A DNA stretch of 64,000 nt from Lepus europaeus (taxonomy: Eukaryota; Chordata; Mammalia; Lagomorpha; Leporidae), in contig NC_084832.1 of assembly GCF_033115175.1 (NCBI RefSeq), positions 14,807,342-14,871,341 of the forward strand, read 5' to 3'. The notes under the pieces are model-generated. The model saw nothing but the letters and a program-made list of their open reading frames with translations. It was not told the DNA's origin and did no database searches. Positions 1 to 11,149 of the stretch are shown in pieces. The position numbers and the translations under genes are program-made. How positions within the stretch are numbered: the stretch's first letter is position 1; every line of letters begins with the position of its first letter.

Positions 1-2030
1 GTGAGACTTCCTAAGGATCTTGCTTTCTGAATGAAGACGCTGAAGGGGATTCCCTATTCCTTCTGACCATTTTCCTCTCTATCTGCTCCCAGACACAGGA
101 TTTAATTCCTCTGTGGCTATGATTATCAAGAAGTTATATCGGTTGCTTTATTCTCTTTGAAGTGCTGTAGATGCTTGAAGATGCCTTGCATGTAATCGTT
201 CTCCTGGAAATCTTCAGATGGAACAAGGGGTTTGCATTTGCAACAATCATGTCTGTGTGCACTGCAGAGGATTCTTCTCTGCCAACCTACACAGGGCAGT
301 TTTTATCCTCAGAAACATTGCTCGCCTCAAGCAATACTTCTAAATCAGAGACTTTCTGATGCGTCTCTCAAGGAGGTCTACCGCAGGCTGAGTCAGGGAC
401 TTCTTTTTCTCAGTTGGATCGTATGGTGTCCAATTCTTGGAGTTCCCGTGGTTTTGTCCTACTGGCTTTTTGGTTCTTTCAACCTGGAGACTTGAACATG
501 GTACTAGTCCATGGGAGATGACAGAGACCACCACACGGCTGGCTGGTGGCAGCTGTCAGGACCCCTGCTACCTACAGTGTAGGCTTGGACAAGCTACACA
601 CTTTCCAAGCTTCAAGAAAGATGGTTGGTGAGGCAGACAAGGGAACTGAACAAGGCGATTGCTCAACCTCAAGGATTCTTCTGGCTCTGTGTCTGATTTG
701 ACTCGGTTTCATGTTCACACATCAAATATCTGGAAGGTACCAGAAAGACCCAATCTAAAGACTACAATTCTATTCCTGAACTTCTTCCCCCTTGGAAAGG
801 TCATGTCCATGCCCCAAACCTCCCCTTCCTCCCCTCCCCACTCATCTATGGAGCCAGAGCAAGAGGCCAGCAGCGATTCTCTAGACACAGCAGACTTTCT
901 GCTTCACCCCTCATATTCTTTCTTGCTAAATTTAGCAATCTCTTTTTTTTTCTTTCCTGAAAAGGAGCTATGAGAAAAAAAATCACTCTTATCCTCAAAC
1001 TCCAATTATGCTTTGAACAGAAAAATGTTCAGAACTTGGAAATGCTACATTTTCCAAGAATTTAAATGCAGAGCAGAATCACCGAATGGCTACTTCATTA
1101 CTTTAATTTTATTGCATTTAGTGCTAATTTAAAACAGAAGCCGGTGGAGCAGAGGGGATGGGGATGGCAATGAAGCTGGGAGGTATGAGCCTGGGAAAGC
1201 AGGCAGCATCCCTCGCCTCCCCCTTCCCTTGGTGACTCGATCCTTCTTCCTTGTCCAGTGCCCAGGTTTCTTAGCATCTGCTTTGGTAATTGCAAGGGAT
1301 CCACTAGCCTAAATTCATCATCTTTTCCCGAGTCAAACTGGCCACCTCTCTTGTTGATATTACTTGCCCCTTTAAGTGGAGCTCGGAGTCTGTGTGTGGC
1401 ACAAATGCAATCGGATTCACTAGCAGGATGTAGTGGCTGCAAGCAATGAGGTGCAGCCCATGGTGCCGGAGGATTTGTGAGCATCGTCAACCACACACTT
1501 CACTTGGCTCCTTGACTGCCACTGTCTGTTTTCTGCCTGTTCCTTGCCCTTCAGAAGCCCCATGAGCCCTGGAGCTTCTTGGAGTTTCAGGTGTTACTGA
1601 GAACTTCCTGGCATGAACATGAGACCCGGGAGACGTGGGCTTGGCGGTGTGGCTGAGCTTTGCAATGCTCCTTGCTGCACTTCAGGAGCTGATGTGGAAA
1701 GACTTGATGCAAACCAATGTTTCACTCAAGAATCAAGAGGGGAGGGGACTAAAACAGGCAGAGTCCACAGTCCTCTGTCCAGCAGGATACCCAAGGGTCT
1801 TTCTACACAGCTTTCAGCACTCAGTGAAACGCAAGGCTACTGATGAGTTTAATTTAATTTCTCATGGAATTTTCAAGATAGGAGCAAGAAATGCAAGAGG
1901 ACCCCGTGCCTGCCTGGCCTATGATGGGTGGGCAAACATTACCATAGTGTACCCTTGCTTCCCTGTATTCTTACTGCTGAGAAGGGAGTGATGAGCTCAG
2001 AAAGGTATCTCAAGCTCTTGAGCTTTGTTG
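1..2030. other. Unrecognised non-coding sequence
   Basis: No gene, RNA or repeat family could be recognised here. Open frames are short (at most about 130 codons), occur on both strands, and show no domain, signal peptide or splice-bounded pattern that I trust. Base composition is mixed with no CpG-island character. It is probably intergenic or intronic. Confidence 0.5.
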
Positions 2031-2042
2031 AATCTTCAGGTT

Positions 2043-2376
2043 CTTTTTTTTTTTTTAAGATTTATTTTATTTATTTGAAAGAGAGTTACAGAGAGAAGTA
2101 GAGACAGAGAGAGAGGTCTTCCATCTAGTGGTTCACTCCCCAGATGGCCACAATGGCTGGAGCTGTGCCAATCCGAAGCCAGGAGCCAGGAGCTTCTTCC
2201 AGGTCTCCCACATGGATGCAGGGGCCCAAGGACTTGGGCCATCCTCTATTGCTTTCCCAGGCCATAGCAGAGAGCTGGATCAGAAGAGGAGCAGCCAGGA
2301 CTACAACGGGTGCCCATATGGGATGCCGGTGCTTCAGGCTAGGGCATAAACCCACTGTGTCACAATGCTGGCCCCA
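2043..2376 (-). mobile_element. Older lagomorph C-type SINE
   Basis: The element is inserted in reverse, so its A-tail appears as a T-run at the left followed by AAGATTTATTTTATTT and a GA-rich tract (the reversed TC tail). The body contains the characteristic CCAGGAGCCAGGAGCTTCTT segment. The tRNA-like head at the right end is diverged (ends GCTGGCCCC). A 12-bp target duplication, AATCTTCAGGTT, flanks it at 2031-2042 and 2377-2388. The head and tail differ from the GGCCGGCGCC-headed young group, so this is an older subfamily. Confidence 0.85.
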
Positions 2377-2794
2377 AATCTTCAGGTTTTTGTAACGCAG
2401 AGATGAATGGAAATCAGAAGAACAGGAGCCAGAGTTTCCAGGGTCACCTGTAAGCCTTGGTGGGTGGGCTGGGGGGAGCAGTAAACCTCCATTCTACCGT
2501 CCTTTCATAACAGATCCCTTCAGACAAGGGTCCACCAAAGGGGATTCTGATGACGACCCTGGGACCAAATATGCTCAGTAAATAAGCCAGACCCTCAAAA
2601 CAAATATATATGTTTGCTCTGATTTGAGATAGCTAATATATGGAGTACCAAAAAATCTGAGTGGATTTGACATCTTGTGATTTGATTATTGATTATAGCC
2701 CTTGTCCATACTCGTGTAGAAGAGTGGTCTTTCTGCTTTTTACTGGATGCATTATTTAGTGGACCACGAAGCCTGTGGTTATAAAGTAAACTGA

Positions 2795-3115
2795 GGCCGG
2801 CGCCGTGGCTCACTAGGCTAATCCTCTGCCTGCGGCGCCGGCACACTGGGTTCTAGTCGGTTGGGGTGCCGGATTCTGTCCCGGTTGCCCCTCTTCCAGT
2901 CCAGCTCTCTGCTGTGGCCCTGGAGTGCAGTGGAGGATGGCCCAGGTCCCTGGGCCCTGCATCAGCATGGGAGACCAGGAGAGGCACCTGGCTCTAGCTT
3001 CAGATCAGCGCGGTGCACCGGCCGCAGCAGCCATTGGGAGGTGAACCAATGGAAAAGGAAGACCTTTCTCTCTGTCTCTCTCTGTCCACTCTGCCTGTCA
3101 AAAAATTTTTTTAAA
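2795..3115 (+). mobile_element. Young rabbit C-SINE (CSINE2-like)
   Basis: This is a full-length tRNA-derived SINE. The head GGCCGGCGCCGTGGCTCACT carries a Pol III A-box-like stretch, and a B-box-like segment follows about 50 bp later. The body is the family's conserved core, then a TCTCTGTCTCTC tract and CTGTCAAAAAA tail. Target duplication AAAGTAAACTGA lies at 2783-2794 and 3116-3127. The intact head and near-exact duplication indicate a recent lagomorph-specific insertion. This family is the main evidence for the host species. Confidence 0.92.
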
Positions 3116-3127
3116 AAAGTAAACTGA

Positions 3128-3501
3128 AAGTATATTAGTGCAAAAATTAATAGAAAAGGAAAGAGGAGCGAGGGAAGTGTCAATTCTTAGAATTATATGT
3201 AAGAAACACACAAAATCTGTTTTCTTTATATTAATAAAAAATAAAAGCATATTAACAAACATTAATTTTTAAAATAAATGCATTAGAATATATAGGACAA
3301 TTCTACTCTCAACCACAACAAATTTAATTGTAGTAAATATGAAAGATTCTCCAGGGGTGAAAGTTCCTGATGTGATGAGGACTTGGGAGCACCAGAGTTT
3401 CACCAACCTGTCACAAACAGCCACGCCCCTCCCTGGACCTTCTCATTTTGAAATATCAAGTCTGAAATCCTGATTTTGGGGAGATTGTTTTATGGGCTCC
3501 A
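3128..3501. other. AT-rich unrecognised spacer
   Basis: AT-rich sequence between two SINEs. I see no gene or recognisable repeat. Confidence 0.4.
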
Positions 3502-3515
3502 CTAAGATTGCTTTC

Positions 3516-3877
3516 TTTTTCTTTCTTTTTTTTTAATGTTTTTTTTTTCTTTACAGGCAGAGTGGACAGTGAGAGAGAGACAGAGAGAAAGGTCTTCCTT
3601 TGCCATTGGTTCACCCTCCAATGGCCGTCGCGGCTGGCGCCCTGCGGCTGGCGCACCACGCTGATCCGATGGCAGAAGCCAGGTGCTTCTCCTGGTCTCC
3701 CATGGGGTGCAGGGCCCAAGCACTTGGGCCATCCTCCACTGCCTTCCCGGGCCACAGCAGAGAGCTGGCATGGAAGAGGGGCAACCGGGACAGAATCCGG
3801 TGCCCTGACCGGGACTAGAACCCGGTGTGCTGGCGCCACAAGGCGGAGGATTAGCCTAGTGAGCCGCGGCACTGGCT
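3516..3877 (-). mobile_element. Young rabbit C-SINE, reverse
   Basis: A T-rich tail (3516-3553) is followed by ACAGGCAGAGTGGACAGTGA and the reversed body, ending with the reversed head at GAGCCGCGGCACTGG. Target duplication CTAAGATTGCTTTC lies at 3502-3515 and 3878-3891. Long open frames on both strands here (up to 166 codons) come from the SINE body and recur in every young copy. They are not genes. Confidence 0.92.
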
Positions 3878-3891
3878 CTAAGATTGCTTTC

Positions 3892-4559
3892 AACCTGTGT
3901 GAGGAGACCCAGCAAGGCGGAGACAAGCACCAAGCAGATCTGGATTCATTTTTCACACAAACTTTGTTTTTTTAAAACCAGAGTCTTCACTTACAGATAA
4001 GTAGGATAAATGATCTTTCATGGCTGTGATGAACGTGGAAACTTAGAAACCACCAATCTGTATTCCAGGGCAAAGGGGAGATAAAAGCTTTGAGGAGCTT
4101 TGCTCCCGATGAACACGGTGTCTGTAGCCATCACAGGGCAGGACGCCTTCCAGGGCTCTCAGGAAGTGGCCAGCAGTGTACAATGCAGTGGCCACCACCC
4201 TGTGAGGTCAGACCGAGTGTGCTCAGTCCCAGGGATTTCTAGGCTAAGACGCTCAGGGAGATGGATAATCAGATGAGAGCTTTAAGTGTTAACCGCCAGA
4301 ATGGAGAGCTAGTGACCAAGAAGTGAAAAACTGGGAAGAGAACACTGAAGGTGCCTTACCTTAAAGTGGCCGCTCTGTGGCTCAGAGCAGACGGCTGCAG
4401 GATTTCTGTTGGGCCTCGGGTGAGTCATGTTCATCAGACTGATGCACTGAGGAATCCAGCAAGGGGAACCCCATCAGGGGAAAGCAGGCCTGTGTCCCTC
4501 CAGGAAGGTGATGACCACGTTTGACCACATGTCCAGTATCGACTGTAGGCAGTGAGCAT
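3892..4559. other. Unrecognised non-coding sequence
   Basis: No open frame of note, RNA gene or repeat family recognised. Confidence 0.4.
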
Positions 4560-5472
4560 GATCCTCTCTGCTTTATGTGAAATCCATTCAGCCTATCAAA
4601 ATGAGTATTTTGATTGGCTTGTTATGGAGGACTCATAATATATTTGAGTTACTATAGTCTCAAAAAACCTTTTATTCAGAGTTTTAAAAAATCTCTTGAA
4701 TAAGAACATGCATGATAAGTTGCATGAACCTTATCACTCATTGCTGTGAAAAAAGTGTGCTATTCAACAGTTACCTCCATCATATCACCCCATTGGACAT
4801 CTTTCCCTGTCCTCCACTGTATTGGAATAGTCAGGAACTCATTTCAAATGATACTGACGTGTGTTTTCTCCAGCACCTACAGCAAATGGTCCTAACAGAG
4901 TTGGTAGCTCATGGAGAAACTCTGGGAGGCTAGCTGCTCCAGACATTCGAGGTCAGCTGTAGAATGTTGTGTTGTCACCATTTTCAGTGGTCCACCTTCT
5001 TTATATGGGGTTACTGATGAGAAAGCCATTGAGACTTTGTATGTTTGAAAGATATTTCCCCTGGGCAGAGAATTCCAGGTTGACAGGTTTTTTTCCTGGG
5101 GTGGCATGCTACATTTCATGCTCCACTGTCATCTTGCATGCATTGCTTCTGATCAGCAATCTTCTGTCATCAGTAACATTGTTCCTTCATATTTAACCTA
5201 TCTATTTTTTCTCTAGCTGCTTTTTAATTTTTTTGTATATTATCTGTTTTAAGCAATTGGATTATGATGAAACTTGATGTTTATTTTACTTGAGATTCAC
5301 TGAAATTCTTGTATCTATGGATTTATACTTTTTATTAAATTTGGAAAATCATTAGCCTTATGCTTACATTTTTTAATCCTTCCCCTCTTTGGAGATTCTA
5401 AACTTATATTAGGCTACTTGAAATTGTCTAACAGTTCACGGTTACTTACTAATTTTTAAAAGATGGTTTTCT

Positions 5473-5778
5473 TTATGATTTATTTATCTACTTGAGAGGC
5501 ACAGTTACAGAGACACACACATACACAGATCTTCCATATGCTAGTTCATTTTCCAAATGGCCACAACAGCCTCTGTCAGGCTGATCTGAAGCCAGGAGCC
5601 AGGAGCTTCTTTTGGATCACTCACATGGGTGCAGGGACCCAAGCACTTGGGCCATCTTCTGCTACTTTCCCAGGCTATTAGCAGGGACCTGGATTGGAAG
5701 TAGAGCAACTGGAACTCCACTTCCCATATGGAATGCCAGCACCACAGGCAGAGGCTTAACCTACTACACCACAGTCCC
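5473..5778 (-). mobile_element. Older C-type SINE, reverse
   Basis: Reversed tail TTTATGATTTATTTATCTAC, an ACACAC/CAGATCTTCCAT segment, then the SINE core. Imperfect target duplication AAAAGATGG(T/G)TTTCT lies at 5458-5472 and 5779-5793, with one mismatch. The drift in body and duplication fits an older subfamily. Confidence 0.82.
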
Positions 5779-6344
5779 AAAAGATGGGTTTCTTGATGTT
5801 CCATTTTGGGATATTTTATTGCTGCTTCAAGTTATTAGTCTTTTCTTCTTTGAAGTTTAGTTTCCTTGGAATCCCATCCAGCAAGGTTTCCATCTAAGAC
5901 ATCGTGTTTTTGCCTGTTAGAATTTAGTTGGCCTTTTTACTTTTGTATCATCTACATCTCTACTTAATTTTTTGAACACATGGAATACTGTTAATAAAAA
6001 GTGTTTAATGTTTGCCTGCCTAATATTGTATCTGTGTCAACCCTGGTTCAGATATGATAGATGAATTCATTGCCACATTGTAGGTTGTATCTTCCTACTT
6101 TTTGCATGCCTGGCAATTTCTGTTTGGATTCCAGACACTGTGGGCGTTGCCTTTCTTTTATTCCTATGGATATTCCTGAGTTCTGTTTGGGGGTCTTCTT
6201 GAGTTATTGGCAAACAGTCTGAATCTTTCAGGTCTTGATTTCAGGGGGAACCTGAGCAGCATTTGGACCAGGACAGGGTTTCCAACTGCGATTCTGTACC
6301 AGACAATCCTTTTCTGGAGGGTATTTGGCAGCTTCCTTGTTTCT

Positions 6345-6692
6345 TTTCTTTCTTTCTTTTTTTTTTTTTTTTTGACAGGCAGAGTGGATAGTGAGAGAGA
6401 GAGAGACAGAGAGAAAGGTCTTCCCTTTTGCCGTTGGTTCACCCTCCAATGGCCGCTGTGGCCGGCTCATCGCGCTGATCCGAAGCCAGGAGCCAGGTGC
6501 TTCTCCTGGTCTCCCATGGGGTGCAGGGCCCAAGCACTTGAGCCATCCTCTACTGCACTCCCAGGCCATAGCAGGGAGCTGGCCTGGAAGAGGGGCAACC
6601 GGGACATAATCCAGCGCCCTGACCGGGACTAGAACCCGGTGTGCCGGCGCCGCTAGGTGGAGGATTAGCCTGTTAAGTCATGGTGCCGGCCA
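6345..6692 (-). mobile_element. Young rabbit C-SINE, reverse
   Basis: A long T/CT tail, GACAGGCAGAGTGGATAG, the GA tract, core and head (ends CATGGTGCCGGC). Target duplication TTCCTTGTTTCT lies at 6333-6344 and 6695-6706. It is inserted in the ancient L1 fragment. Confidence 0.9.
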
Positions 6693-6916
6693 GTTTCCTT
6701 GTTTCTACCTTCTGGATGCCACTAGCAGCCCCCGTAAGCCATGCCAATGAAAAAATGAATCCAGACAATGACCAATGTCCTCTGGGTATAAAATTATTCC
6801 AAGTTGAGAACTGGTTATACAGGGTTAATTTTACCCCACCACCTAGACAGGGCCTTTCTGAATATTCTTCAAAAGTCCTATGAAGTTTCATAGTCTGACT
6901 GGTAGAAAAAGGCCCT

Positions 6917-6935
6917 CTGTGTGTGTGTGTGTGTG
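6917..6935. repeat. (TG)n microsatellite
   Basis: Nine uninterrupted TG units. Confidence 0.9.
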
Positions 6936-7062
6936 GTACCTGCTGTAATTCTTAAAGGGAGTCTTTCCTTAGCATCAGTGGGTTTCCTCACATGTGCATG
7001 CTGCCCAGCACTCTTCCAAACAATTCAGAGGGCTCCTCCGAAGATCTCAAGAGGTCTCTTGT

Positions 7063-7288
7063 TAAAAAAGTATTTATTTATTTATTTATTTATTTATATA
7101 TTGGAAAGGAAGAAAGAACAGACAGACACAGATCTTCCATCTACCAATTCATTCCCTAAATGTTTGCCAAAGCTGGGGTTGAGCCAGGCTAAAGCCAGGA
7201 GCCTGAAACCCAAACCAGGTTTCCCACTTAGACAGCAGGAACCCAAGCCCTGGGGTCATCATCTACTGCCTCCCAGGTGTGCATCAAC
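7063..7288 (-). mobile_element. Truncated old SINE with (TTTA)n tail
   Basis: A TTTA tandem tail at 7071-7099 is followed by CAGATCTTCCATCTACCAAT and the middle of a C-type SINE body. The tRNA-like head is missing at the right end (body stops near CCTCCCAGGTGTGCATC). It is an older, 5'-truncated copy. Confidence 0.7.
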
Positions 7289-7699
7289 ATGAAGCTCAAA
7301 GATCTCTGTCAACTCTTCTCCTCTGCCAGTTCCATCTATGATCTCCTGAGATCCCCAACTTAATCTTCTCTATCAAGGGAATCTGTTGGTTTCTGTTCGG
7401 GTCCCCTAGACCTGTGCTGCAACTCAGAGGTTCTCTCAAGGCATAGCTTGGGAAGTCACAGAATTTACTTTGTTTCCTGTCTCTCAGTGTTCGCCAATAT
7501 CCACTGTTCTTTGATAGTTACTGTATCAAAACAATTACTTTTATGTAGTTTTTTCAGATTTTTGTTTATTTTAAGTAGGACAATAAATCTAATTAGATAA
7601 GATGTTAAATCACTGTTATTGCATCTTGGTTTTAAAAATTATACAATTAAATGATAGAAAACTAAAAAAAAAGAAGATAAATACGAATCACTGAGAAGT

Positions 7700-8170
7700 A
7701 GTCATTATTGACATTTTGATATGCTTCCTTTTACTGGTGGACACCATCATTCTCATTGAATCCTCACTAATGCTGAGTATTATACTATAAAAATATTCTG
7801 CTAATTTAATAGGTAGAATAGTATCTATATTTTATTTTAAACTTTTGCATGTATTTATTCACTAGGTAGAGTTGGATTTTTATGTTTAGTTATGTTATTT
7901 ACAAGATATAGGAGCTCTTAATATATTGAAGATACTAATCCTTTGTCAATCATGTTAGATTGACAATTCCCCCAGTTCATAGATGACACTTAACTTTTAC
8001 TTTTGATTTTTTTGATAAATAAATTTAAAAATGTAATATAGTCAAATATACTGATCTTTTCTTTTGCAATTATACTCCTGAAGCATTTATGTTCAAATAA
8101 TGATTTCTGTCCACAAGTCAAATAAATATTTACTTGTATTTTCTTCAGGTTTTTTCTTCTAGCGATTTAA
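7700..8170. mobile_element. Ancient L1-like fragment
   Basis: Very AT-rich sequence with a phrase order like decayed L1 (the segment around 'ctaatcctttgtcaat' and the following A/T-rich run). No open frame survives. The assignment is by recognition only, and strand is not resolved. Confidence 0.4.
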
Positions 8171-9290
8171 TTAGAATTCTAGTCACCCTCACCTGGCTAC
8201 TCTTTACATCAGTGTCTGGAGTGCTGAGGCAAGAACCTCAATGAATTTTTTCCCCAAATAATTACTTGATTTTCCAATACCTTTTATGGAATAGCTCATT
8301 CTTTGCTGCCTGGATTTTCTCATATATGAGTATCTTGAGTTAATATTTAGCCAGAGTGGGGGTGGTGCTTTACGTCTGGAGCATCCCTTTTGTTTCCTGG
8401 GTCTGAGCTAAGCAACCCTTTTCAGATCTAAGACATTTCTTTTACTCCCACGTTTCTCTTTAAGAGTGTGTTCTACAGAATCTCTTCCCTCTATCTTAGC
8501 CAAGAGCTTCTGGTGCACGCAGGGTGTGGACATTCAGAAGTGCCATAATGAGAACTGTTTGTAGCAGCCATTGAGTCTCAGACACTTTGATCCTCATCAT
8601 TTTTTGTAGGATTAATAAAACAGCCTGCCATACATGACAGTGCTTTCATACCAGTGTATATGTTCACACACACACACACACACACATACACACACACAGC
8701 CTTATGCAATCTTGTCAACTTATCACCCTCTCTGCCTGCCACTCTTTATCAGAAGAGCCAAAGTAGGGAGAAGGTGAGAAGAGAGATTGCTGGTGCATAT
8801 GCAACTGTCACAATCTAAATATAGGTCAGACGAGTGACTAAACATCATCTCTACAAAACCATCCCTCCTCTGCACATTTTCTCATATCTGCATCTCTAAT
8901 CTGCTCCAAGCTTCTTGACTAATGTTGCCTTTCAATTTTCTACCTTTCTGATTATCTCCTCCCAGCAGGAATATGTAAAACTTTTCAAAAAGAGATAGCA
9001 GTTATAGAACTGTTCACACTCCAATATTTTATTCCTTCATGTGCATGGCAGCACTGAACTCATGCATGTTCCAGCGACATCTTTAGCCAATGAAATATGA
9101 GTGGAAGATGAACCAGATCTTGTGTTATTTGACGCAGACTTTGCTGACATTCTTGATGGCTGGCAGTTCTAACAGCTTGGGTCCCGGCATGAACACAGTC
9201 CCCAGAAAATAATGAAGAACATGGTGTGTAAGTGAGAAGTAAATCTTTGTTATCTGAAGCCACTGGGGGTTTGGAGAATGTTGGTTCCAT
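8171..9290. other. Unrecognised sequence with a CA microsatellite
   Basis: No gene recognised. The one clear feature is a CA dinucleotide run at 8665-8698, interrupted once by TA. Confidence 0.45.
8665..8698. repeat. (CA)n microsatellite
   Basis: About 16 CA units with one TA interruption. Confidence 0.9.
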
Positions 9291-9299
9291 GAAACACCT

Positions 9300-9475
9300 G
9301 ATCTAATTTGAGTGACAGATGAAGAGACTTCCACAAGTCAGTGGGAAAATGGAATTAAAAAATGGGTTTATTTTGTTGCAAAAAATGGAAATGCATGGTG
9401 TATTCATAAAACACATTTTCCATGAACTTTCTGAACACTCCTCATATTGTATAAACACTGTATTTTCAAAATGAA
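9300..9475. mobile_element. Short TIR-type repeat (MITE-like), copy 1
   Basis: This copy contains the family phrases GGAAAATGGAATTAAAA, TTTGTTGCAAAAAATGGAAATGCATGG and TTCCATGAACTTTCTGA. Related copies lie at about 15830, 24776, 49158, 50578 and 60832. Ends in better copies read (G)GTACTTCAAAAAG and CTTTTTGAAGTACC, so they are inverted. It is non-coding and I do not know the family name. Confidence 0.5.
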
Positions 9476-9949
9476 AGGATGGGGCATGTGGTTTGTGAAA
9501 CAAGTGAATGTATGTGTCCTGGGACCCTGTTAGCATTTTCATCTCCTAAGGAAGTGGATGGGGTAGTCAAGGAAGCCAGAGGGTGGTTTCCTCCTTCCCC
9601 ATGCAATCAATGGAGCTGAGAGAGATCCCAGCTCAAGAGTGACACTAGCAGAAATAAGTATTTAAAACAGAAACTGTCTTTGTATCTTGGATGCAAAACA
9701 GCATAGGTGCTTTTCTTGGTGTGGCTGGCTAGGAGGGAAATCAGCTGTGTCTCCTGGCTTCCTCTGTCAGTCCAGTCTTCATGATAGACACTTGGAATGT
9801 GTGTACTGGGGTTAATTCATGTTCTGTTTTCAAATGATGCTGCAATGTTGCCCACCTCCCCAGCAGGTGTTCTGTGAAAATAGGAAAGGAAATGAAGAAA
9901 TTCCAAGCAGATACTTAATCAATGATAAGTGTTAGCATTTTCACATTTT

Positions 9950-10480
9950 GTCTCAGGTCTAAAGCCAGGATCAGCATATTTAATTCGAGCTTCAATTGGG
10001 TCTTTGTAATATGAGAGTCTTTGCCATCTGTTCCTCTGTTTGCTTTGATATAGCCAATAACCTTCTTAGGTATGTTCTTCAGCCCAGCTGGCTGAATGGG
10101 TGGTTGTTTCTTATTTTAATTAGTTGTTTTCATGGGTTTTTCATACTCTGGATTTGAGACAATTACAATGTGCCCCATTGATTCTAGAGATTATATTCTA
10201 ATGCTTTTGGCCTTTTCCCTCACATCACCCCTGTCATATCTGCAGATAAGCCTCATTGATGGGCACTAATTAGGTGGAAGTTCAATGTGAATTAGCTAGT
10301 CAGTTTTTAAAGAAATGTATTGTAAATGCAAACAGCAACTCAAACTAAAATTTCTCAAAATTCTCAGAAGACTTGCAGCTCCTGCTGAGCTGCTGTGTTT
10401 ATGCACAAACAGTGATTGGGCTAAACTCTAAAAATGCTGTGTTCTCCTCTAGAGATTGACTGTGCTCTTGCAGTCACTGT
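9950..10480. other. Repeat-free AT-rich block, possible conserved non-coding element
   Basis: This stretch has no recognisable repeat and an unusual density of homeodomain-type cores: AATTAGTTG near 10117, CTAATTAGG near 10266 and GAATTAGC near 10291. An AGATAAG GATA site lies near 10244. This is only compositional; conservation was not tested. Confidence 0.25.
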
Positions 10481-10751
10481 CAGTGACTAATCAGATGCTG
10501 GACAGATCCTCTTTGCAAGAAGACACAGAGAGGCAAATGGAAGCCTTTGGTCTATTCCTGAAGTAGCAACCCTCCCTCTCTCCTCTGATCGAAGAATAAA
10601 TCTGTACCTTAACAGCAGCATGAATGGTTCTGCTAAGATGTTTTTGCTTGTGTGTCTGTCTCCCTGTTAGAATGTGACCACCTTGAAGAGGAGGACTGTG
10701 CCTCATTCTTCCTTATGTCTTTGGGGTCCAAGATGGGTGCCCCCAAATACT

Positions 10752-11121
10752 TAAACTTTTTAAATTTATTAATTCATTTTTTACTTATTCAAAAGAGGGT
10801 GGAGGAGGGACAGAGAGAGGGAGGGAGAGAGGGAGAGGGAGAGGGAGAGAAGAGAGAGAGAGAGAGAGAGAGAAATCTTCCATCCTCTGGTTTGCTCCCG
10901 ATTCCCACAGTGGCTGGGGCTGGAGCCAGGAAATCAGTTCACATCTGAGTGGCCAGGGTGGCAAGGATCTAACTACTTGAGCCATTCCCTACTGTATCGT
11001 GGGATACTCACTAGCAGGAAGCTGTACTGATGAGCAGAACCAGGATTGAAACCCTGGCACTCTGATATGGGATGCTGGCAACTAAGAGACATCTTACCCC
11101 TTGTGCCAAATGCTTGCCCAC
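10752..11121 (-). mobile_element. Older SINE with expanded (GA)n/(GGGA)n tail
   Basis: Reversed tail TTTTTAAATTTATTAATTCA is followed by a purine tract of about 80 bp (10797-10873, GAGAGGGAGGGAGAG-type), then the SINE core. It ends near CTTGTGCCAAATGCTTGCCC. Divergence places it in an old subfamily. The expanded purine tract is typical of the degenerating TC tail. Confidence 0.75.
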
Positions 11122-11149
11122 TGAAGGGTTTAATAAATGAAATCTAGCA

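Larger units (their letters stand above)
4960..7660. mobile_element. Ancient L1-type fragment, interrupted by three SINEs
   Basis: The sequence outside the three SINEs resembles the A/T-rich tail region of old mammalian L1M-type elements. It has runs like those old 3' ends around 4980-5420, 5860-6330, 6710-7060 and 7290-7660. I infer this from recognisable phrase order, not an alignment. It is heavily decayed with no surviving open frame. The SINEs at 5473, 6345 and 7063 all landed inside it, so it is the oldest layer. Orientation and subfamily are not resolved. Confidence 0.5.

Noticed and set aside
1098..1496. 132-codon antisense frame
   Set aside because: No recognisable domain, and composition looks like random translation of non-coding DNA.
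2795..2880. tRNA gene from A/B-box-like SINE heads
   Set aside because: The heads do not fold into a full cloverleaf and are attached to SINE bodies with target duplications.
3456..3975. Open frames of 155-166 codons on both strands
   Set aside because: They lie in a young C-SINE. Near-identical frames recur in every young copy (for example 6207-6632, 14520-14918, 23618-24000, 47328-47854), so they are SINE-derived and not genes.
8665..8698. CRISPR-like or regulatory repeat
   Set aside because: A simple CA microsatellite. No spacer-repeat arrangement exists anywhere in the window, as expected for mammalian DNA.
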